Positions 56,257 to 64,000 of a stretch of 64,000 nt of DNA are shown here, piece after piece. The stretch is from NCBI RefSeq assembly GCF_001665625.1, contig NZ_LZSY01000061.1:1-64000 (forward strand), read 5' to 3'. How positions within the stretch are numbered: the first letter of the stretch is position 1; every line of letters begins with the position of its first letter. A program made the translations under genes and the position numbers. A model generated the notes under the pieces. The model worked only from the letters and a program-made list of their open reading frames with translations, was not told the origin of the DNA and searched no databases. Source of the stretch: Mycolicibacterium peregrinum (GTDB lineage Bacteria > Actinomycetota > Actinomycetes > Mycobacteriales > Mycobacteriaceae).

Positions 56257-56355
56257 TCCCGAAATTCTCCTCGTCGCCAATGGCTCGATCGAGCCTAACA
56301 GCGCATTCGGCCTGCTCGGCGCGGAAATTCTGCAGCCGATGTCAAGCAGGCAGGG

Positions 56356-57087
56356 TCACGCCGCGAACGTGGACTGGACGGTGTGGAGTCGTTCGACCGC
56401 TCTGCCGTCAGTCAGTTCGCTCCGCTGCTCGGGGTTCTGCCAGTAGAACTGGACGAACTGCAAGATCGCTTGTCCGGCAGGCGTATAGATCGAGGATTGC
56501 TTGATCATGCGCCGTTCGCCGTTCGCCATTACCATGACGATCGGACTGGGGGCCAGGACGTCAGCCGGGACCTCGTTGGTGACGGCGATGACCTGAGCCC
56601 AATCACCAGAAACTGTTGAAAACAGTTCTACGAACTTGAACCCGTCCGGGGTGAGCCGTATGTATCCGCTGCCGCGATTGCGGGCGATAACGCCCAGTGC
56701 TACCAGGAAAACTGCTGCGGGCCCGAAGAACACGATGCCGGAGATGGGTGCCATATCGGATGGCAGATAAAAGGGGAGCTTGTTCAAAAAGCCCAGCGTC
56801 CCAAGGGTGCTGGTGGCAAGGAACCCAGAAAGCATCACAACAAGCAGAAGGGCCTCGAGTCGCTTGTCTGCCCGGACAGTGGTCCCCTCAGAGGTGGTCT
56901 GCCCCCATGCGACGACGTTGGGCATGAGAACTGAGGCCGCGGGTGGTGCGAGCCAGAATAGGGCTCCGCTGAATGAGGCCAGCGACGTGAGGTACTGACC
57001 GCGGGTCAATGCGACAACAGCCCAGCCAGCACATGCCAAAGTCAGGATCCCCAAGACGACCGCGGAGAAAACTCGCATCGCCTTCAT
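56356..57087 (-). CDS. Membrane protein of the Esp-like cassette, second copy
   Basis: 243 aa with four hydrophobic helices and the C-terminal domain LTPDGFKFVELFSTVSG, IYTPAGQAILQFVQFYWQNP, DGRAVERLHTV, clearly homologous to the gene at 53925. Its gene is first in the cassette. A role with the secreted pair is inferred from duplication of all three genes together. Confidence 0.78.
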   Translation of the reverse strand: MKAMRVFSAVVLGILTLACAGWAVVALTRGQYLTSLASFSGALFWLAPPAASVLMPNVVAWGQTTSEGTTVRADKRLEALLLVVMLSGFLATSTLGTLGFLNKLPFYLPSDMAPISGIVFFGPAAVFLVALGVIARNRGSGYIRLTPDGFKFVELFSTVSGDWAQVIAVTNEVPADVLAPSPIVMVMANGERRMIKQSSIYTPAGQAILQFVQFYWQNPEQRSELTDGRAVERLHTVQSTFAA

Positions 57088-57111
57088 CGATACTCCATTC
57101 TGCTTGGTGCC

Positions 57112-59334
57112 TTAACGCCCGGCCGCGAACTCCCGCAGCGACGCCACCTGCGTCGCATCCAGTGAGGGCCGCACGGTCTCGCGGGCTTTGGCGACATCGG
57201 CTGCGGTGACGTCGGCCGCATCGATCGACCGGCGCATCGCGGTCAACGCCGCCTCCCGCAGCAGCGCGACACAGTCGGCCGCGCTGTAACCGTCCAGCTC
57301 GGAGGCCAGGGCATCGAGATCGACGTCTGGGGCCAACGGAATGGATTTGCCTGCGGTACGCAGGATTTCACGACGCGCATCGGCATCGGGCGGCTCGACG
57401 AACACCAGCCTCTCCAGCCGGCCCGGCCGTAGCAGCGCCGGGTCGATGAGGTCGGGGCGGTTGGTCGCACCCAGCACCACGACGTCGTTCATCGGTTCGA
57501 TGCCGTCGAGTTCGGTCAACAGGGCGGCGACGACACGGTCGGTCACCCCGGAATCGAAACTCTGTCCGCGGCGCGGAGCCAGGGCGTCGATCTCGTCGAG
57601 AAACACCAGCGACGGTGCCGAGTCACGGGCCCGGGCGAACAGTTCGCGCACGGCCTTCTCCGACGAGCCGACCCACTTGTCCATCAGCTCGGCACCTTTG
57701 ACTGCGTGCACAGAGAGCTTCCCGGAGCTGGCGAGTGCCCGGACGACGAAGGTCTTGCCGCAACCGGGCGGGCCGTACAGCAGCACTCCGCGCGGTGGCT
57801 CCACACCGAGGCGCTGGAAGGTATCGGGATGCTGCAGCGGCCACAGCACCGCTTCGGTGAGCGCCTGCTTGGTCTCGACCATGTCGCCGACGTCGTCGAG
57901 GGTCACCGAGCCGACCGACACCTCCTCGGCCGCCGATCTCGACAGCGGCCGGATCACCGTGAGTGCCCCGGTCAGGTCTTCCTGCCACAGCACCGGCTCG
58001 TTGCCGTCGGCGCTGGCTCGGGAGGCTGCCCGCAATGCGCCCTCGCGGACCAGGGCGGCCAGATCTGCGACGACGAAACCCGGTGTACGGTCGGCAACTT
58101 CGCCGAGATTCAGTTCAGCACACGGTACGCCCCGCAGCAGCACCTCCAGCAGTGACTTGCGGGTGGCGGCATCGGGCAGCGTCAGGGCCAGTTCGCGGTC
58201 GCACAGATCCGGCGCCCGCAGCCGGGTATCGACCCCGACGGGCACCGCCGACGTCGCGACGAACGCCACGCCGCGGGTGGCGACGGCGTCACGCAGCTCG
58301 CCGATGATCAGGGCGGCGACCGGCTCTGGGGCCCGGTCGCCGGTGGCGGCGGGCAACAGCGCGTCTACGTCGGAGATCAGCAGCACCCCGCCGCCGTCGC
58401 GCACACTGGCGACCGCGTCGGACACCCGGCTGAACCGGTCGTCGGCGGCCAGCGCCCCCACCTCCGGACCGTCGAGCTCCACCAACCGCCGCTCAGCGCA
58501 CACGGTCCGCACCATGGTGGCCTTGCCGACACCGGCGGGGCCGGTCACCAGCACACCGAGATTGGGTGTGGCACCGAGAGTTTCGAGAAGCTGTGGCTCG
58601 TCGAGTGAGAGCTTGAGCCATTCGGTGAGCTTGCCGGCCTGGGTATGGGAGCCCTTGAGATCGTCGAAGCTGACCGCAGGTTCGGCGCGCGCGGGGCTGA
58701 TCGTGTGGGCACCGGTGGTATCCGACGGCCCCGACCCGACGCCGTCGAGGCCTGACCCCCACGACACCACCGAATTCGGTTGGATGCTCACGGGTCCGGA
58801 CGGATCGACCCCGGTCACCGTCAACAGCTCCGAGGTCCAGGTGATACCCACCGACGAGCCCAGCGCCGCGGTGGCCGACGACGTCGAGGTGCCCGGCCCC
58901 AGATCACGGGGGAGCAGCGACACCGTGTCGCCGACAGTCATCACCTTGCCCAGGAGCGCCTGGCGCAGCGTCGCCGACGAGATCGAATCGGTCGCCAGTT
59001 TGGATCCGGTCACCGTGACCGCCCGGGCGCCGTACACCGTCACCGGCGCCACGATCACGGTGGCGTTCTCCCGCACCCCGGCGTTGGACAGCGTCACGTC
59101 GTCGAGCAGGGCGGTCCCGGTGGGGGTGCCGCCGGGGGCGAGGCCGACGACGGCGGCGGTGGTACGGGAACCGGTCAGCGACACGGCATCCCACTCCCGG
59201 ATCCCGAGGGCGGCGATCGCCTCGGGATGCAGCCGGACCACACCACGACGCGAGTCGAGCGCCGAGGTGTTCAGTCGTGCGGTCAGGCGCAGATGCCCGA
59301 GCGGTTGATCCTCGTCGACCTCGAGCTGCGACAT
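57112..59334 (-). CDS. Cdc48/VCP-like AAA+ ATPase (Rv0435c)
   Basis: 740 aa. Double-psi beta barrel N-domain (about 1-190), then two AAA modules. The first has GPAGVGKAT but an unusual Walker B (ISDVDALLP, D-V-D). The second has GPPGCGKTF, LVFLDEIDALAPRRG and GATNRPDLIDPALLRPGRL. The M. smegmatis homologue Msm0858 is a p97-related hexameric ATPase; function in cells is not clear. ATG 59334 follows the pssA stop by one base. Confidence 0.93.
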   Translation of the reverse strand: MSQLEVDEDQPLGHLRLTARLNTSALDSRRGVVRLHPEAIAALGIREWDAVSLTGSRTTAAVVGLAPGGTPTGTALLDDVTLSNAGVRENATVIVAPVTVYGARAVTVTGSKLATDSISSATLRQALLGKVMTVGDTVSLLPRDLGPGTSTSSATAALGSSVGITWTSELLTVTGVDPSGPVSIQPNSVVSWGSGLDGVGSGPSDTTGAHTISPARAEPAVSFDDLKGSHTQAGKLTEWLKLSLDEPQLLETLGATPNLGVLVTGPAGVGKATMVRTVCAERRLVELDGPEVGALAADDRFSRVSDAVASVRDGGGVLLISDVDALLPAATGDRAPEPVAALIIGELRDAVATRGVAFVATSAVPVGVDTRLRAPDLCDRELALTLPDAATRKSLLEVLLRGVPCAELNLGEVADRTPGFVVADLAALVREGALRAASRASADGNEPVLWQEDLTGALTVIRPLSRSAAEEVSVGSVTLDDVGDMVETKQALTEAVLWPLQHPDTFQRLGVEPPRGVLLYGPPGCGKTFVVRALASSGKLSVHAVKGAELMDKWVGSSEKAVRELFARARDSAPSLVFLDEIDALAPRRGQSFDSGVTDRVVAALLTELDGIEPMNDVVVLGATNRPDLIDPALLRPGRLERLVFVEPPDADARREILRTAGKSIPLAPDVDLDALASELDGYSAADCVALLREAALTAMRRSIDAADVTAADVAKARETVRPSLDATQVASLREFAAGR

Positions 59335-59335
59335 G

Positions 59336-60217
59336 TCAGCGACCCGGCTTCCGCAGTCCCAGACGGGCCATAGACCGCCGATGCGGCTGGGCACGGCGGA
59401 TGGCTCGCCGCGCCGCGCGGCGCTGCTGCGGCTTGTCATCCCACGATTCGGGGTGGCTGGCCACCCACTTCTTGGTGCGTATCGCAAACGGGATGTGGAT
59501 CACGTAGGCCACGATGATCACCATGATCACGATGTAGCCGTAGAACACCGACGCCGCCACACCGATCGCGACGAGAGCGAGCAAGGGCGCCACCATGTTC
59601 GGCGGCACCGAGAAGGTGTGGATCTTGCGCATCGGGATCCGGCTGACCACCAGAAGCGAGACACCGATCATCCAGATCGACACTGCCCACTCGCTGGTCC
59701 ACCACCCGTCGCCGAACTGCATCTTGGCCGCGAGCGGCCCGATGGCACCGAGCGCGCCCGCCGGCGCAGGCATGCCGACGAAGTACTCCTTCTCGTACGC
59801 GGGCTGATCCACGTCGAGCAGCGCGTTGAACCGGGCCAGCCGCAGCACGATGCACACCGCGTACAGCAGCACCACGATCCAGCCGATCCGCGAATGCGAC
59901 AGCAGGGTGCCGTAGACGATGAATGCCGGGGCGACACCGAAATTCACGGCATCGGCCAGCGAGTCGATCTCCTCGCCCATCTTGGAGGTGGCGTTGAGCA
60001 TCCGGGCCACCCGGCCGTCCAGCGCGTCGAGGATCGCCGCGACCGCCAGAAATGCCATCGATTCGGTGGGCCGGTCGTCGAGCGCCATCTTGACCGCCGA
60101 CAGGCCCAGGCAGATCGCGGCCACCGTCATCGCACTCGGCAGCATCCGCACGCTGAACGGCGGCGGCTTCATGCGGCCCTTGATCAACGACGGGGGCCTC
60201 ATGCGCGGCTTGATCAT
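59336..60217 (-). CDS. pssA: CDP-diacylglycerol-serine O-phosphatidyltransferase PssA
   Basis: 293 aa. Makes phosphatidylserine from CDP-diacylglycerol and serine. The CDP-alcohol phosphotransferase motif [10 protein letters not shown]...GEEIDSLAD (D-x2-DG-x2-AR-x8-G-x3-D-x3-D, about 60-86) is complete. About eight helices and a basic C-terminus. Overlaps psd by ATGA, so the two steps to phosphatidylethanolamine are coupled. Confidence 0.95.
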   Translation of the reverse strand: MIKPRMRPPSLIKGRMKPPPFSVRMLPSAMTVAAICLGLSAVKMALDDRPTESMAFLAVAAILDALDGRVARMLNATSKMGEEIDSLADAVNFGVAPAFIVYGTLLSHSRIGWIVVLLYAVCIVLRLARFNALLDVDQPAYEKEYFVGMPAPAGALGAIGPLAAKMQFGDGWWTSEWAVSIWMIGVSLLVVSRIPMRKIHTFSVPPNMVAPLLALVAIGVAASVFYGYIVIMVIIVAYVIHIPFAIRTKKWVASHPESWDDKPQQRRAARRAIRRAQPHRRSMARLGLRKPGR

Positions 60218-60915
60218 GGCAACTCCGCCAGGACGGTTTCTCCGGCCAGCGTCCGCTGGCCGGGGGTGACGAGAAGTTTCGAACCGGCAGGTAGGTAGGT
60301 GTCCAACCGGGAGCCGTAGCGGATCAGACCGTAGGTCTCGCCGATGGCCAGTTTGTCGCCGACGCGGGCGTTGCACACGATGCGCCGGGCGATCAGGCCG
60401 GCGATCTGCACCGCGATCACCTCGGTGCCCTCGGGAGTGCGGATCACGACGCTGTTGCGCTCGTTGTCCTCGCTGGCGGCTTCGAGTTCGGCCGAGTGGA
60501 ACCGCCCGGGGCGATGCTGCACCGCGACGACGTCACCGCCGATCGGGGCACGCTGCACGTGCGCGTCGAGAACCGACAGGAAGATGCTGATCCGTGGCAG
60601 CGGGGTGTCGGGCAATCCCAGTTCGGCCGGCGGGACCGCGTCCCCGATCAGACACACCAACCCGTCGGCGGGAGCGACCACCACTCCGGGGCGCGTGGGC
60701 GCCACCCGGGCCGGATGCCGGAAGAACGCTGCGTTGGCGCCGGCGGCCAGCAGGCCGGCCCGGCGCACCCAGCGGTGCTTGCGGCCCAGGGCCGCAACGG
60801 CGAGGCTGGCGCCGACGAACGGCAATCCCGCCGAATGCATCGGCGGAACACTGGATCGCACCAGCGCCACGAGGCGTTCTGGTCCGGACTGCTGGAGGTC
60901 GGGGCGTCTGGCCAT
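60214..60915 (-). CDS. psd: Phosphatidylserine decarboxylase Psd
   Basis: 233 aa from ATG 60915. Converts phosphatidylserine to phosphatidylethanolamine. It is a self-cleaving pyruvoyl enzyme; the Gly-Ser in [11 protein letters not shown] (about 203-206) is the processing site. Other features are [14 protein letters not shown] and [11 protein letters not shown]. Short form as usual in actinobacteria. Confidence 0.95.
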   Translation of the reverse strand: MARRPDLQQSGPERLVALVRSSVPPMHSAGLPFVGASLAVAALGRKHRWVRRAGLLAAGANAAFFRHPARVAPTRPGVVVAPADGLVCLIGDAVPPAELGLPDTPLPRISIFLSVLDAHVQRAPIGGDVVAVQHRPGRFHSAELEAASEDNERNSVVIRTPEGTEVIAVQIAGLIARRIVCNARVGDKLAIGETYGLIRYGSRLDTYLPAGSKLLVTPGQRTLAGETVLAELP

Positions 60916-60950
60916 CGGGAGGATTCTACGTGCGCCCGGTAGCGGAATTG

Positions 60951-62144
60951 CTAGCTCAGGTCCCAGACGGGAACCGTCGACCCGGCCGAAAGTTCGGTGA
61001 CGTCCTCGGCGATCTCCAACAGACAGTTCGCCGAGGCGAGCCAACGCAGATGATGTGACGCCGGGGGGCCGTAACTGCTGACCGTATCTCCGGTCAGAAC
61101 ACCCCGCCGGAACTGCCGTTTTCCGCGCGGTGAGGTCAGGTCCTCGGTCAACTGCGCGGTGCGCCGGGGCCGGTCCGGTTCGGACCGGCCCATCGCCGCA
61201 CGCAGCGGTGAGCGGACGAACACCTCGAAGGACACCAGCGCGCTGACCGGGTTGCCGGGCAGCGTGATGATCGGGACCCCGTTGACGGTGCCTGCGCCCT
61301 GCGGCATGCCCGGCTGCATGGCCACCTTGACGAACTCCACCTGATCCGACAGTGAGTCCTTGACGACCTCGTACGCGCCTGCGCTGACCCCGCCGGTGGT
61401 GATGATCAGATCGGCGTCGCCGGCGTGCTCGGCCAGCGCCGCTCGGAACGCGTCGACGTCATCAGCAGACATCGGGGCGACGGTCGCCTGGGCACCCGCG
61501 TCGCGAACCGCCGCGGCCAGCATCACCGCATTGGACTCGTAGATCTGTCCTGGCTGCAGTTCGGCGCCAGGGGCCACGAGTTCGGTGCCGGTCGACATCA
61601 CCATCACGCGCTGCGGCGGCAGCACGGGAAGTGTGGCCAGACCCAATGCCGCGGCCAAGCCGAGAGCGGCCGGGCTGATCACCTGGCCGGCGTGCAGCAC
61701 GGTGGTGCCGGCCGTGACATCCTCGCCGGCGCGGCGGATGTGCTGGTTCTCCCGGGCCGCAGCGCGGATCGTCACCGTGTCCGTGGCGCCGTCGGTGGCC
61801 TCGACGGGCACTACCGCAGTGGCACCGGCAGGCAACGGCGCCCCGGTCATGATGCGGTGGGCGGTTCCGGGTTTCAGGATCAGCAGGTCGGTGCGGCCGG
61901 CGGGGATGTCCTCGGCGACCGGCAGCCGAACCGGCGCGTCCTCGGTCGCACCTGCGACGTCGTCGGCGAGGACCGCGTAGCCATCCATCGCGGAGTTGTC
62001 GAAGCCGGGCAGCGACAGCGGGGCTACCACATCGGCGGCCAGCACCAGGCCGAGTGTGTCGGTCAGCAATAGGTCTTGTGGTGCTCGGGATTTCAACAAC
62101 CCCGCGACCACCTTCTGGTGTTCTTCGACGGTCCGCATCGTCAC
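60951..62144 (-). CDS. moeA: Molybdopterin molybdenumtransferase MoeA
   Basis: 397 aa. Inserts molybdenum into molybdopterin. Segments: [59 protein letters not shown] and [18 protein letters not shown] 62144 overlaps the SDR stop (GTGA); ATG 62138 is also possible. M. tuberculosis has MoeA2 at this place. Confidence 0.95.
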   Translation of the reverse strand: MTMRTVEEHQKVVAGLLKSRAPQDLLLTDTLGLVLAADVVAPLSLPGFDNSAMDGYAVLADDVAGATEDAPVRLPVAEDIPAGRTDLLILKPGTAHRIMTGAPLPAGATAVVPVEATDGATDTVTIRAAARENQHIRRAGEDVTAGTTVLHAGQVISPAALGLAAALGLATLPVLPPQRVMVMSTGTELVAPGAELQPGQIYESNAVMLAAAVRDAGAQATVAPMSADDVDAFRAALAEHAGDADLIITTGGVSAGAYEVVKDSLSDQVEFVKVAMQPGMPQGAGTVNGVPIITLPGNPVSALVSFEVFVRSPLRAAMGRSEPDRPRRTAQLTEDLTSPRGKRQFRRGVLTGDTVSSYGPPASHHLRWLASANCLLEIAEDVTELSAGSTVPVWDLS

Positions 62145-63064
62145 ACCGGGAAGCTGACGCCGGTGAGCTCTTCCGACACCGTCCACAGCCGGCGCTGCAG
62201 GTCCTCGTCATGGGACTGCTTGCTGGAGGACACGAGCTTCGGGTAGCCGCGCACTTCCCGGAATCCGTCCGGTCCGTAGTACTGGCCGCCGCGAACGTCG
62301 GGATCGGTGGCCGCGCGGAGTGTGGCCAGTGCGCCCTTCAGCGCACTGTTGACGAGCAGGCTGGTGAGTTGGTCAACGCCGGGCAGCCCGGCGCCGGGGA
62401 TGTGGCGGGTGAGCTCGGTGGCCGACACCCCGGGGTGGGCGGCCACCGCGATGGTCGGCTCGTTCTTGGCGGCCAGCCTGCGTTGGAGTTCGTAGGTGAA
62501 CAGCAGGTTGGACAGCTTGGACTGCCCGTACGCGGCCACCCGGTTGTAGCTGCGCTCCCACTGCAGGTCGTCGAAGTGGATCGCGGCCTGGATGCGGTGC
62601 GCGACGCTGGCGACCGCGACGACACGCGACCCGTCGACCGGCAGCAGATGATCGAGCAGCAGCCCGGTCAGCGCGAACGCGCCGAGATGGTTGGTGCCGA
62701 ACTGCAACTCGAAGCCGTCGACAGTGGTCTGCTTGGGCGGGTACATCACCCCGGCGTTGTTGATCAGCAGGTCGATCCGCGGGTAGGCGGCCTTGAGTTC
62801 GTCGGCCGCGGTACGCACCGAGTCCAGCGAGCCCACATCGAGGTGCTGCAGCTTGAGGTCGGCCTTCGGCACGGCGGCGGTGATCCGGTCGACGGCCTCG
62901 CGCCCCTTGTCCAGATTGCGCACAGCGACGACGACGTGCGCGCCCTTGGCGGCGAGCACGCGGGCGGTCTCATAGCCCAGCCCGGTATTGGAGCCGGTGA
63001 CGATCGCGATCCGTCCGGACTGATCGGGGACATCGGCCTCGGTCCACTTGGAATTGGCGCTCAT
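62141..63064 (-). CDS. Short-chain dehydrogenase/reductase (Rv0439c position)
   Basis: 307 aa. Cofactor motif TGSNTGLGYETA, NNAGVMYPP (about 106-114), and catalytic Tyr-x3-Lys in YGQSKLSN with the Ser in VASVAHRIQ. It resembles retinol-dehydrogenase-like SDRs. Coupled to moeA by GTGA overlap. Same neighbour order as Rv0438c-Rv0439c. Confidence 0.93.
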   Translation of the reverse strand: MSANSKWTEADVPDQSGRIAIVTGSNTGLGYETARVLAAKGAHVVVAVRNLDKGREAVDRITAAVPKADLKLQHLDVGSLDSVRTAADELKAAYPRIDLLINNAGVMYPPKQTTVDGFELQFGTNHLGAFALTGLLLDHLLPVDGSRVVAVASVAHRIQAAIHFDDLQWERSYNRVAAYGQSKLSNLLFTYELQRRLAAKNEPTIAVAAHPGVSATELTRHIPGAGLPGVDQLTSLLVNSALKGALATLRAATDPDVRGGQYYGPDGFREVRGYPKLVSSSKQSHDEDLQRRLWTVSEELTGVSFPV

Positions 63065-63095
63065 GGCTCGAACTCTACGGGTGCACCCGTGTGCC

Positions 63096-64000
63096 TCACA
63101 CCGTTGCGATCACCGACGCCGAGGGCATCGTGCGCATCACGTGATCGATATGGATCTGGCTTGCGATGTATCGGCTGTTGTCCGCGACAGCGGCCAAACC
63201 CGTCCGGGCCAGCGAGTTACCGTCGGGCAGCCCCGCGTAGTACAGGCCTGGGAGGGCCCCGAGGATCCCGCCCTGCTGCAGCGGCACCCCGTTCTCGTCG
63301 AGCGCATATGTGGGCAGGATCTGATAGTCAGGGCGGAATCCGGTGCACCACACGATGGTTGAGATGTCGTGGTGGGCCAGGTCGAGCCGGGTATCGAAGC
63401 CCGTGATCGCATCGAGGTTCACGACGGGTGTCGTTGCGGCCTCGGGGGCGACGAAGCCGCGGTCGCGCAGCCCGGCGTCGATCTTGTTGATCACCTCCCG
63501 GAGTGAGAGTGCGGATGCCTCGGCGATGTCGACGACGTTGTCCTCCAGCGTCAGCACGGTTGCCCGCGCCCCGCGCGCCGAACCGACCAGTACGACGCCC
63601 TTTTCGGCCAATGTGCCGAGATTGAGTTCGGCGGTGCCGAGCCGGTTGCCGCACACCGGCAATCCGGGTAGCCGGGAGCTGTCGTCGGCGCCCGCGTTGA
63701 CGAAGTCGTCATACAGCGAGAACACGTGCATCCATTCGTGGATGGTGCGGCCGCGGTAGTGCCGCGGCCAGGCTCGGTGCCGTCCCACCGACAGGAAGAT
63801 CCGTCGGCCGGCGTCTATCAGTTCATCGGCGATCTGCTGACCGCTGATGCCCGTGCCGACCACCAGCACCGCTCCGTCCGGAAGCGAACCGGGATTGCGG
63901 TAGTCGGCCGAATGGGTTTGGTGGATGGCCGAATCGATGTCGCAGGACAGGATGGGCTTGCGTGGCTGGGCGTAGCCGCCGACGGCTGCGACGAGGTTGC
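63096..64000 (-). CDS. Flavin-containing monooxygenase (partial, 5' end outside window)
   Basis: The frame is open to the window edge; the start is not in the window. HQTHSADYRNP and the NADPH motif VLVVGTGISGQQIADEL are those of FMO/class B flavoprotein monooxygenases, and ATGF-like WCTGFRPDYQIL lies near the C-terminus. A GTG at 63869 inside the NADPH motif should not be used as the start. The 5' third with the FAD site is missing. Substrate unknown. Confidence 0.88.
   Translation of the reverse strand, partial: NLVAAVGGYAQPRKPILSCDIDSAIHQTHSADYRNPGSLPDGAVLVVGTGISGQQIADELIDAGRRIFLSVGRHRAWPRHYRGRTIHEWMHVFSLYDDFVNAGADDSSRLPGLPVCGNRLGTAELNLGTLAEKGVVLVGSARGARATVLTLEDNVVDIAEASALSLREVINKIDAGLRDRGFVAPEAATTPVVNLDAITGFDTRLDLAHHDISTIVWCTGFRPDYQILPTYALDENGVPLQQGGILGALPGLYYAGLPDGNSLARTGLAAVADNSRYIASQIHIDHVMRTMPSASVIATV

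Noticed and set aside
57341..59308. Long open frame (655 codons) on the plus strand
   Set aside because: It is antisense to the Cdc48-like ATPase, rich in Ser/Arg/Pro, with no domain-like pattern. High-GC DNA often gives such shadow frames.

Overview
The window is high-GC actinobacterial DNA from a mycobacterium, most likely an environmental fast grower (Mycolicibacterium type). The evidence is an mce operon end with Mce-associated membrane proteins, a REP13E12/DUF222 gene, EspA/EspC-like type VII secretion substrates, a TIGR00027 methyltransferase, and a gene order that follows M. tuberculosis Rv0420c-Rv0439c from memory: septum-type membrane protein, hydrolase, thiD, thiC, then xthA, GNAT, def, DUF3263, virR, sodC, ybdK, Lon-N protein, Cdc48-like ATPase, pssA, psd, moeA, SDR. 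The species cannot be fixed from the sequence alone.

Layout. 1-5.8 kb: end of an mce operon (mceD tail, mceE, mceF), three small exported proteins and two Mce-associated membrane proteins. 5.8-16 kb: accessory genes, namely a 13E12 HNH protein with an SOS-box-like site, two small membrane proteins, a double-headed TetR, a Baeyer-Villiger-type monooxygenase, a TetR/hydrolase divergent pair with two palindromes between them, a CDGP protein, a DUF5996 protein, and a P450 coupled to a DUF3303 protein. 16-19.7 kb: the thiC-thiD-hydrolase-membrane protein operon behind a TPP riboswitch. 20-24.2 kb: a DHA2-type MFS exporter, a PGYP-repeat membrane protein, a methyltransferase and a LOG protein. 24.1-30 kb: a five-gene, fully overlapping operon on the minus strand: a MoxR-type AAA+ ATPase, a protein combining HExxH and VWA domains, an adenylate-forming ligase and two unknown proteins. 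This is the best candidate for a little-described system, and a 25-bp perfect inverted repeat covers its first start codon. 30.2-39.1 kb: conserved core (xthA to the Lon-N protein) with a LysR/SDR pair and a double AsnC regulator inserted.

39.1-57.1 kb lies between the Lon-N gene and the Cdc48-like gene, which I recall as neighbours in M. tuberculosis. It holds an Mrp/Mnh sodium-proton antiporter operon (mnhA/B fusion, C, D, E, F, G; mnhD looks broken), an ArsB/NhaD permease, a CBS protein, a two-component system, SRPBCC genes with a TetR, and two paralogous three-gene cassettes (EspC-like, EspA/E-like, membrane protein). 57.1-63.1 kb: Cdc48-like ATPase, pssA, psd, moeA, SDR, all tightly packed. 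The window ends inside a flavin monooxygenase gene.

Notable small-scale structures are a 35-bp tandem repeat between mnhE and mnhF that forms three overlapping 12-codon mini-ORFs, a 27-bp tandem duplication across the MFS stop codon, and direct repeats upstream of mnhA. I saw no tRNA, rRNA, CRISPR array, insertion sequence or prophage. No gene-free stretch exceeds 300 bases.
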